A stretch of 64,000 nucleotides of DNA, taken from positions 8,348-72,347 of the forward strand of contig DAOTWP010000380.1 of assembly GCA_034435675.1 (NCBI GenBank). The letters are read 5' to 3'. Shown one piece after another: positions 18,111 to 25,010 of the stretch. Below the pieces are notes generated by a model, which saw only the letters and a program-made list of their open reading frames with translations, did not search any database and was not told the origin of the DNA. The stretch's first letter is position 1, and each line of letters starts with the position of its first letter. The DNA is from DAOTWP01 sp034435675 (lineage in GTDB: Bacteria; Chloroflexota; Anaerolineae; Aggregatilineales; Phototrophicaceae). A program made the translations under genes and the position numbers.

Positions 18111-18449
18111 GTGCCTACGAATACCGAACGACTTATCGCTTATCACCTTGCCCGTTTGGATGACAAACGCCTTGAAACTCGCGCCAAAGCTGTTGAAGAA
18201 TTGATTTTGCTCGGCGCTCCTGAGGTGCTTGACGCGCCTCAGGCAATCAAATTTCATTTGATTCGTTTGAATGATGCCCGTCCCGAAATCCGCATTGATG
18301 CCATCAAAGGACTGGAAGCACTGACCGCCGCAGAGGCATTGGATACACTCAAAGCAATCTACGACAGCGACTCTGCGGTGGAAGTGCGCAAAGCCGCGCA
18401 GGACGCTGGGCGCGCAATTTTTCTGAAACTCAAAACCGCCCAGCGCTAG
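18111..18449 (+). CDS. Small HEAT-repeat-like protein
   Basis: A 112-residue, alpha-helical, charged protein built from about three ~32-residue repeats: LAYHLARLDDKRLETRAKAVEEL-like units, each with a hydrophobic helix followed by R/E-I/T-R-x-D/K-A (LNDARPEIRIDAIKGLE; DSAVEVRKAAQDAGR). HEAT-type repeats usually mediate protein-protein contact; no partner is evident. The GTG at 18111 is chosen because GAGGAAA lies about seven bases upstream; the same frame opens at 18054 without a ribosome site. It is monocistronic, convergent with valS, and separated from it by a strong hairpin. Confidence 0.7.
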   Translation: MPTNTERLIAYHLARLDDKRLETRAKAVEELILLGAPEVLDAPQAIKFHLIRLNDARPEIRIDAIKGLEALTAAEALDTLKAIYDSDSAVEVRKAAQDAGRAIFLKLKTAQR

Positions 18450-18503
18450 CGAGCCTGCTGCTGCGATTTCGGCTAGCCACAGAGCTTTATCAGCTATTGA
18501 TCG

Positions 18504-18533
18504 GCAGCGTGGGACTATCCTGCCCCACGCTGC
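18504..18533. terminator. Hairpin between convergent small HEAT gene and valS
   Basis: GCAGCGTGGG (18504-18513) and CCCACGCTGC (18524-18533) form a perfect 10-bp stem with a 10-base loop between two convergent genes. The following T-rich stretch on the plus strand is loose, so it could serve either direction. Confidence 0.65.
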
Positions 18534-18555
18534 GTGTTGGTTCCTCTTGTTGACC

Positions 18556-21189
18556 TTATCCGCAAAGCATTCCCAGACGTTCATCCAACTGGTCTGCCTG
18601 TGCCTGTAAATTGGCGAGGTTGTCGCGCTCGCGTTGGACAATCTCCGGGCGCGCACGGCTGACAAAATTCTCGTTGGCAAGTTGGTTTGCTGATTTTGCC
18701 ATTGCCTGCCCGATGCGCTCCTGTTCTTTGCGCAGTCGCTCGCACTCAGCGGCAAGATCAATCATGCCTGCCAGCGGCAGGTAGAGCGTTGTATCACCCA
18801 CTGCAATGGTTGCTGCCTGTGTCGGCGCATGCTGCCCACCCAGCAGTGTCAGCTGCTCCACGTTGCACAGCCGTGCGAACACATAACTATTCACCAGCAG
18901 CGTGTCGCCCAGACTGCCCGGGGACACAATGGCGGTGATGCGCCGTCCAGGGTCCACATTGTATTCATTGCGCACATTGCGCACCCCACGCACCAGCTCC
19001 ATCAGTGCCAGCATTGCCATTTCTGCTGCGTCATCAGCGTACTGCGGCTGTTCTTTGGGCCATGGCGCGATAATCAGCGCTTCGCCCTCATGCGGCAAGT
19101 AGCTCCACAGTTCTTCTGTGACAAAGGGCATAAACGGATGCAGCAGCCGCATGCAGGTTTCCAGAACATGCACCAGCACCTGCCGAGTGCCAGTTTTTGC
19201 CGCGTCGTCACTGCCGTACAGTGCGTGTTTGCTGATCTCGATATACCAGTCAGCAAATTCGTCCCACAGGAAACCGCGCATCAGATTTCCTGCCAGCCCG
19301 TATTCGTAGATGTCGAACAGATGCTGCACTTCGCCAATCAGTTTTGTCAGTCGGCTCATGATCCAGCGCGAAGGCAGGTCAAGCTCACCCGGATGCGGCA
19401 GTCCCATCGGCGGTGCTGTGTCGAGATTACCGGTCACGAAGTTGGTCATCTGCCAAATTTTGTTGACGAAGCGGAAATTCGCTTCGATACGATCAGGATC
19501 GAGGTTCACATCGTTTCCCGGCGTGCCGCTGGTGACAAGCGTAAAACGCAGAGGGTCTGTGCCGTATTGCTCGATCAGTTCCAGTGGATCAATCACATTT
19601 CCTGCTGTTTTGCTGATCTTTTTACCATTTTTGTCTCGCACCAGCCCATGCAGGTAGACCGTGTTAAACGGCGGTTGATCAGTGAACCACATGCCCATCA
19701 TAATCATCCGTGCCACCCAGAAGAACAGGATATCATAGCCTGTTTCCATCACCGAGGTTGGGTAGAAGCGCATCAAATCCGGCGTTTGTGCGGGCCAGCC
19801 CAGCGTGCTGAAGGGCCACAGCCCACTGCTAAACCAGGTATCCAGCACGTCTTCTTCGGGCGTCCATCCGTCACCCTGGGGTGGGGTGCGTCCCACGTAA
19901 ATTTCACCCTGCGGGTCGCCATCCTTAGCGCGATACCATGCCGGAATACGATGCCCCCACCACAATTGGCGGCTGATACACCAGTCCTGAATGTTTTCCA
20001 GCCAGTGGTAGTACACTCTCTCGAAGCGCTCCGGCACAATCCTGATTTTGCCGCTGCGCACCGTCTCCAGCGCTTTTTCGGCGATGGATTCCATTTTCAG
20101 AAACCACTGTGTGCTGAGCAGCGGCTCAACCACTTCGCCCCCACGCTGGCTGCGTGGCACAATCAACGTGTAAGGTTCCACCTTGAGCGTCAGCCCGGCA
20201 GCGGTCATGTCCGCCCATAGTTTTTCGCGGCATTCAAAGCGATCCATACCGGCATATGCACCGGCATTTTCGTTCATCGTCGCATCTTTGTTCATCACGG
20301 TGATCAGTGCCAGCCCATGCCGCTGCCCGATTTCATAATCGTTGAAATCATGCGCCGGGGTAATCTTTAACGCACCTGTGCCAAATTCGCGCTCAACATA
20401 GCTGTCAGCAATCACCGGGATTTCGCGGTTGAGCATCGGCACAAATGCCTTTTTCCCAATCAGATGGCGGTAACGATCATCCTCTGGATGCACCGCCACA
20501 GCCGTGTCCCCCAGAATCGTTTCCGGGCGCGTGGTTGCCACCGGGATAAAAGCGCCGCCTTCGACGGGGTACTTGAAGAAGTAGAGCTTGCCCTGTTCTT
20601 CTTCGCGCTCCACTTCCAGATCGCTGACAGCGGTCTGAAGTCCCGGTGACCAGTTGACGAGCCGCGGACCCCGGTAAATTAAGCCCTGTTCCCACAGGCG
20701 CACGAAAACTTCCTGCACTGCTGTTGACAGCCCATCGTCGAGGGTGAAGCGCTCTCGATCCCAGTCGCAGCTTGCACCAAGGCGGCGATGCTGGTTCTGG
20801 ATTGTGCCGCCGTATTTCTCTTTCCATGTCCAGGTGCGCGCCAGAAATTCCTCGCGCCCCACGGCGAGGCGGTGTGTGCCTTCTTGCTGCAACATGCGTT
20901 CAACCATCAACTGGGTCGCAATACCGGCGTGGTCTGTTCCGGGAACCCACAGCGCTGCCTTGCCGCGCATGCGTTCATACCGGATCATCAGGTCTTCAAT
21001 GCTGGCAGTCAACGCGTGTCCAATGTGCAGCGCCCCGGTCACGTTTGGGGGCGGCATACTAATTACGAACGGCTCAGCGTCTTTGCCTGCGATTTCCGGT
21101 TTGAACCAGCCGTTCTTTTCCCACCAGTCATACAGGCGGGATTCTGCTTCTTTGAAGTCGAAGTTCTTCGGCATTGTGCGTAGCGTCAT
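18556..21189 (-). CDS. valS: Valine-tRNA ligase
   Basis: An 877-residue class I aminoacyl-tRNA synthetase that charges tRNA-Val. Visible are the HIGH-type motif in PPPNVTGALHIGHAL, the WVPGTDHAGIATQ region, the CP1 editing domain (TTRPETILGDTAVAV), a KMSKS-type loop (GKKISKTAGN), the anticodon-binding domain and a C-terminal coiled-coil arm of ~70 residues. The ATG at 21189 (MTLRTMPKNFDF) is preferred over an upstream Met at 21255 that adds 22 unconserved residues. It lies 78 bases downstream of a methyltransferase gene, and both appear to be controlled by the T-box at 22067-22325. Confidence 0.95.
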   Translation of the reverse strand: MTLRTMPKNFDFKEAESRLYDWWEKNGWFKPEIAGKDAEPFVISMPPPNVTGALHIGHALTASIEDLMIRYERMRGKAALWVPGTDHAGIATQLMVERMLQQEGTHRLAVGREEFLARTWTWKEKYGGTIQNQHRRLGASCDWDRERFTLDDGLSTAVQEVFVRLWEQGLIYRGPRLVNWSPGLQTAVSDLEVEREEEQGKLYFFKYPVEGGAFIPVATTRPETILGDTAVAVHPEDDRYRHLIGKKAFVPMLNREIPVIADSYVEREFGTGALKITPAHDFNDYEIGQRHGLALITVMNKDATMNENAGAYAGMDRFECREKLWADMTAAGLTLKVEPYTLIVPRSQRGGEVVEPLLSTQWFLKMESIAEKALETVRSGKIRIVPERFERVYYHWLENIQDWCISRQLWWGHRIPAWYRAKDGDPQGEIYVGRTPPQGDGWTPEEDVLDTWFSSGLWPFSTLGWPAQTPDLMRFYPTSVMETGYDILFFWVARMIMMGMWFTDQPPFNTVYLHGLVRDKNGKKISKTAGNVIDPLELIEQYGTDPLRFTLVTSGTPGNDVNLDPDRIEANFRFVNKIWQMTNFVTGNLDTAPPMGLPHPGELDLPSRWIMSRLTKLIGEVQHLFDIYEYGLAGNLMRGFLWDEFADWYIEISKHALYGSDDAAKTGTRQVLVHVLETCMRLLHPFMPFVTEELWSYLPHEGEALIIAPWPKEQPQYADDAAEMAMLALMELVRGVRNVRNEYNVDPGRRITAIVSPGSLGDTLLVNSYVFARLCNVEQLTLLGGQHAPTQAATIAVGDTTLYLPLAGMIDLAAECERLRKEQERIGQAMAKSANQLANENFVSRARPEIVQRERDNLANLQAQADQLDERLGMLCG

Positions 21190-21267
21190 GTCTGCATTTC
21201 CTTCTGTATCTATGCGCTCTGGCTGCGCCCACAGCGGGTGTGCCACGCAGCTCATCGTTACTCTGGG

Positions 21268-22041
21268 CTATACTTGGGGTTTCTCGGCAACCAGTACCCG
21301 CTCGCTGCGGTCTGGTTGGTCGTTGATCTTGGCAAAACCAGCTTCCAGCAGCGCCACCTTAACCTCATCGGTGGAGAGCGGGCGGTAACGCACCTGCTGC
21401 TTGAGCGTTTCGTAGTGACTGCCACTGCCCTGCACAATGAACAGATTTTGTGTGGCAATGACTGGTGGTCCGTCGTGCCATTCCCAGGTCTCAAAGGTGA
21501 TAAACTCACCCTGATCCTCGTCGGAATGGAGCATGCCCGGCAGGAAGCGTGGGCGATCTTCCATGAAGGGCGCAAAATCGCGCATCCCGATGATGAGGAC
21601 ACCACCAGGACGCAGGAACTGGTAGAAGATGCGCAGCGCTTGCTCAATTTCGGCATCCAGCAGCAGGTGTGGCAGCGCGCTGCCTTTGCTAACCACAGCA
21701 TCAAAGCTGCCCGATACGTGCTTCGGCAGATGCAGGAAGTCGCTCTGTACAAACGTGATGCTGCTCTGTACCCCGTAGCGTGCGGCCATTTCAGCAGCTT
21801 TGTCGAGCATGCCAGGGCTGGGGTCAGCGGCGACTACTTCAAACCCCAATTGCGCCAGTCCAATTGTCTGCCGTCCTGCGCCGCAAGAAGCGTCCAAGAC
21901 CCGCCGCACACCGCGCGACCGGAAAATGCTGCGCAACCCCAGCGCCTCACGTTCGAGCTGAGTTTCCCAATCGCGGAAGAACAGGTGATAGTACTTAGCG
22001 ATGGCGTTATAGAATTCGTTCGTATCGTTGCTGATCGACAT
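21268..22041 (-). CDS. Class I SAM-dependent methyltransferase
   Basis: A 257-residue protein starting MSISNDTNEFYNAIAKYY. The SAM-binding motif I is VLDASCGAGRQTIGLAQ, with the acidic motif II residue in VVAADPSPGML and SFDAVVSKGSALPHLL as motif IV. It resembles glycine/sarcosine N-methyltransferase-like and ubiE-like small-molecule methyltransferases; the substrate is unknown. The ATG at 22041 follows AGAGGTCGC, a good ribosome site 26 bases after the T-box terminator. It is the first gene behind a valine T-box, with valS second, so its expression should rise when tRNA-Val is uncharged. Confidence 0.85.
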   Translation of the reverse strand: MSISNDTNEFYNAIAKYYHLFFRDWETQLEREALGLRSIFRSRGVRRVLDASCGAGRQTIGLAQLGFEVVAADPSPGMLDKAAEMAARYGVQSSITFVQSDFLHLPKHVSGSFDAVVSKGSALPHLLLDAEIEQALRIFYQFLRPGGVLIIGMRDFAPFMEDRPRFLPGMLHSDEDQGEFITFETWEWHDGPPVIATQNLFIVQGSGSHYETLKQQVRYRPLSTDEVKVALLEAGFAKINDQPDRSERVLVAEKPQV

Positions 22042-22066
22042 GCGACCTCTTGTTATACGGACAAAC

Positions 22067-22325
22067 AAAAAACCCCTTCGCCATACAAGGGCGAAAGGGC
22101 AAGCGTTCGCGGTACCACCTTGTTTCCAGCACGACATCACTGCCATGCTGGCACTTTGCGCTGTAACGGGCGTACCCGTCCCGGTTCTAATAGCAGCACG
22201 CAGCGCTGCGTTCTTCCGGGCGACTCACAGGCGACTTTCCACCATTGTTCACGAGCAGGTTTTCAGCCGATGACCCGCATTCTCTGGCGTGGGGACGCTG
22301 GTGTACTACTCCTGATCTACGTCAG
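22067..22325 (-). promoter_or_regulatory. T-box riboswitch (valine, GUC specifier) with terminator
   Basis: On the minus strand, 5' to 3': a stem I region starting near 22325, with a lower helix CAGG/CCUG and an upper helix CACCA/UGGUG enclosing a specifier loop. AGUA lies on its 5' side and GAAAGUCG on its 3' side, placing GUC (Val) at 22235-22233. Then come the apical AGAGA motif, the conserved T-box AACAAGGTGGTACCGCG (22124-22108), and a terminator hairpin, CCCTTTCGCCC pairing with GGCGAAGGGG before a T-run (22102-22067). Uncharged tRNA-Val should favour the antiterminator and allow transcription of the methyltransferase and valS. Motifs are seen directly; the amino-acid assignment agrees with the downstream gene. 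Confidence 0.92.
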
Positions 22326-22486
22326 TGCATGTTTAATGATCGTTTTGTCCTACAGGAAGCATCTTCCTGCAGATTGCACGCCAGTATAGCATGATCGCAA
22401 AATGCGCGTCAATGACCACCCGTGCAGGAGTAGCAGGTTGGCAGCGTTTCCGATGGGGTTCTGTCGGGCTGCCTATAGCATTAGTG

Positions 22487-23134
22487 CTAAGGTTGAGGTA
22501 TGCGTTTGTTTTGCAGCAATGTGCGCAGGCGGGTTGCAATTGTGTCAATAGCAACGATGTTGTGCCCGCCCTGGGGAATAATCAGGTCAGCATGGCGCTT
22601 GCTGGGTTCCACAAATTTGAGATGCATTGGGCGCACGGTCTGCATGTACTGGGTAATCACGCTGTCCAGTGTTCGCCCGCGTTCTGCGATATCCCGTTGC
22701 AGGCGGCGAATGAAGCGAATATCGGCATCGGTGTCCACAAAGATCTTGATATCGAACAACTTGCGCAGTTCCTCATCAGCAAGAATAAGGATACCTTCGA
22801 CCAGGATGATCGGCTGCGGTTCAACACATTCGGTAATTTCGGTGCGCATGTGACGGGTGAAGTCATAAGTGGGTACATCCACAGGGTGTCCGCTTTGCAG
22901 CGCCTGGATGTGTTCAATCATCAACGCTGTGTCCAGCGCATCTGGGTGGTCAAAGTTGACTTTCTGGCGTTGTTCATAGGGCAGATCACGTAGATCCTTG
23001 TAGTAATTGTCGTGAGCAATATAGGCGACATGTTCGCGTCCCACCCGCTCTAGCAGTGCAACGGACACGGTTGTTTTGCCAGAACCTGTGCCACCTGCTA
23101 CAGCGATAGTCACCGGGCGCGAATGATCGTTCAT
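22487..23134 (-). CDS. udk: Uridine kinase
   Basis: A 215-residue P-loop kinase that phosphorylates uridine and cytidine in pyrimidine salvage. The N-terminal GGTGSGKTTVSVAL is Walker A. DHPDALDT is the family's substrate-loop motif, VPTYDFTRHMR is typical, and ILVEGILIL is the Walker B-like strand. RFIRRLQRDIAERGR is the lid. Length is standard (205-215). The ATG at 23134 begins MNDHSRPVTIAVAG. It is transcribed in the same direction as the tRNA-Thr gene 85 bases upstream, with a hairpin between them. Confidence 0.95.
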   Translation of the reverse strand: MNDHSRPVTIAVAGGTGSGKTTVSVALLERVGREHVAYIAHDNYYKDLRDLPYEQRQKVNFDHPDALDTALMIEHIQALQSGHPVDVPTYDFTRHMRTEITECVEPQPIILVEGILILADEELRKLFDIKIFVDTDADIRFIRRLQRDIAERGRTLDSVITQYMQTVRPMHLKFVEPSKRHADLIIPQGGHNIVAIDTIATRLRTLLQNKRIPQP

Positions 23135-23173
23135 CTATAAGGCTCCTGATGGCTGATGGAGTTGCATAAATTG

Positions 23174-23214
23174 AATCGCCCGTAACGGTGTATAGCAGCC
23201 GTTAACGGGCGATT
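23174..23214 (-). terminator. Long hairpin downstream of tRNA-Thr
   Basis: AATCGCCCGTAACGG (23174-23188) pairs with CCGTTAACGGGCGATT (23199-23214): 15 bp with one bulged base and a 10-base loop. It starts six bases after the tRNA 3' end on the minus strand, so it probably ends that transcript, although the T-run is poor. It may instead protect a processed end. Confidence 0.6.
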
Positions 23215-23219
23215 AAGTG

Positions 23220-23291
23220 AGCCACCCGTGGGACTTGAACCCACAACCACACGCTTACGAAGCGTATGCTCTGCCATTGAGCTAGGGTGGC
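23220..23291 (-). tRNA. tRNA-Thr (anticodon CGU)
   Basis: 72 nt on the minus strand. Acceptor stem GCCACCC/GGGTGGC with discriminator T, D-arm AGCTCAATGGCAGAGC, anticodon loop TTCGTAA giving CGT (reads ACG, threonine), T-arm with GGTTCAAGTCC. The CCA end is not encoded. All four stems pair on inspection. Confidence 0.95.
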
Positions 23292-23350
23292 GATATAAGC
23301 GCATTATAACAGTGCTCGCTGATAGTGACAAGACCTGACCCGATAGGGCA

Positions 23351-24889
23351 TTAGTGCCGGAAATGACGCGTGCCCGTGAAAACCATCGCCACATTTGCCC
23401 GGTTTGCCACTTCAATGACTTCTTTGTCGCGGATTGACCCGCCTGGTTGAATCACAGCGGTAATCCCGGCAGCGATTGCGGCATCCAGTCCATCGGCAAA
23501 TGGGAAAAATGCATCTGACGCCAGCACTGCGCCCACAGCGGCAGCGCCTGCTTTTTGGATTGCCAGCAGCGCTGCATCGAGACGACTGGGCAGCCCACCC
23601 CCAATCCCGACAGTGGCATCTTTTGTCGCCAGCACAATCGCGTTCGATTTGACATGCTGCACCGCTTTCCAGGCGAATTGCAGTGCATCGAGTTCGTCAT
23701 TGCTAGGGGCACGTTCGGTTACTGTTTTTAGCAGCGTGCCATCCGGGTCGCCCATATCCGAGCGCTGCACGAGCAGCCCACGGTGAACGCTGCGCACGTC
23801 GTAATCGGCGCCGTCGTAGCTGTGCGGAATCTTGATTAGCCGGCAGTTCTTGCGACTTTCGTTGAGTACTGCTTGTGCCGCCAGCACAAAATCAGGCGCG
23901 GCAATTGCTTCCAGAAACAGCGGACCCAGCGCTTCGACAAATGCTTCATCCACCACGCGATTGACCGCAATAACCCCACCAAATGCGGAAACCGGATCAG
24001 ATGCCAAAGCGCGTGGATACGCCGCCGCCAGCGTGTTCCCGCTGGCAATACCGCAGGGTGTCAAATGCTTAACAATCACAACCGTGGGCTGCATAAAGCT
24101 GCTGACTGCCCGCCACGCGGCATCGAGATCGAGGATGTTGTTATAGGAGAGCGGCTTGCCGCCCAGCACTGTCCCCCCAAGTGGCTCGCTGCCGCCATAG
24201 CGGCTGTAATAACCAGCGGTCTGATGCGGGTTTTCGCCATACCGCAGCACTTCAACACGATGCAGACCCAGCGAAAGGTGCGCAGGCAGATCGTCGTTGA
24301 CTGGTGTGGGGACAGCGTCCTGCGATAGATAGGCATGAATTGCAGTGTCATAGTCGCGTGTCAGCGCAAATGCTTTAACTGCCAGCGCACGCCGCAGTGC
24401 CAGATCAACCTCTCCGCTGGCGCGCAGGGTGGCGCTTACGCGCGCGTAATCTTCTGGATCACACAGGACGGTTGTATGCAGGAAGTTCTTCGCGGCGGCG
24501 CGCAGGAGGGTCACGCCACCAATATCAATCCGCTCGATGGCATCCTGGAGCGTGATGCCTTTCTGAGCAGTCGTCTCCTGAAATGGATACAGGTTGCAGA
24601 CAACCATGTTGATGGGGGCGTATCCGAGGCGGCTGAGTTCGTCAATGTCTTCCTGGCGGTCACGGGCGAGAATGCCCCCATGGATTGCCGGGTGCAGGGT
24701 CTTCACTCGCCCGCCCAAAAATTCTGGCACATGAGTTAATTGTTCCACCGGTGTTACTGGTAGTCCTGCCTGTTCCAGTGCGCGCTGCGTGCCGCCGCTG
24801 GCAACAAGGCTCCAGCCCAATTCGACCAGCGTGCCTGCAAACTGAACGACTCCGGTTTTGTCATGAACACTGAGCAACGCGCGTGGCAT
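23351..24889 (-). CDS. purH: Bifunctional AICAR transformylase / IMP cyclohydrolase
   Basis: A 512-residue enzyme for the last two steps of de novo IMP synthesis. The N-terminal MGS-like cyclohydrolase domain (residues 1-195) begins ALLSVHDKTGVVQFAG and contains ELTHVPEFLGGRVKTLHPAIHGGIL-type sequence. The C-terminal transformylase domain has YGENPHQTAGYY, VIVKHLTPCGIASG, SDPVSAFGGVIAVN, and near the end ASDAFFPFADGLDAA and QPGGSIRDKEVIE. The ATG at 24889 (MPRALLSV) follows a GAGGGG site; the frame extends five codons further without support. It is alone here, without other pur genes. Confidence 0.95.
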   Translation of the reverse strand: MPRALLSVHDKTGVVQFAGTLVELGWSLVASGGTQRALEQAGLPVTPVEQLTHVPEFLGGRVKTLHPAIHGGILARDRQEDIDELSRLGYAPINMVVCNLYPFQETTAQKGITLQDAIERIDIGGVTLLRAAAKNFLHTTVLCDPEDYARVSATLRASGEVDLALRRALAVKAFALTRDYDTAIHAYLSQDAVPTPVNDDLPAHLSLGLHRVEVLRYGENPHQTAGYYSRYGGSEPLGGTVLGGKPLSYNNILDLDAAWRAVSSFMQPTVVIVKHLTPCGIASGNTLAAAYPRALASDPVSAFGGVIAVNRVVDEAFVEALGPLFLEAIAAPDFVLAAQAVLNESRKNCRLIKIPHSYDGADYDVRSVHRGLLVQRSDMGDPDGTLLKTVTERAPSNDELDALQFAWKAVQHVKSNAIVLATKDATVGIGGGLPSRLDAALLAIQKAGAAAVGAVLASDAFFPFADGLDAAIAAGITAVIQPGGSIRDKEVIEVANRANVAMVFTGTRHFRH

Positions 24890-24917
24890 ACTGATACCCC
24901 TCAATCAATGCCGGTAC

Positions 24918-24949
24918 AAAATAAAGGCGCGTTAACATGCCAACGCGCC
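24918..24949 (-). terminator. Rho-independent terminator of the HxxxDG protein gene
   Basis: On the minus strand, GGCGCGTT and AACGCGCC (24949-24942 and 24933-24926) form an 8-bp GC stem followed by TTTATTTT (24925-24918). It lies between the end of the 808-residue protein gene and purH. Confidence 0.85.
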
Positions 24950-25010
24950 CCGGAATTTGCAAAGTTATCCGCGATTATAACGGCTCAACAGGCATCGTCA
25001 AGAGAACCAA

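Noticed and set aside
18829..20220. 463-codon plus-strand frame inside valS
   Set aside because: Antisense shadow of valS, which has all class I synthetase motifs on the other strand.
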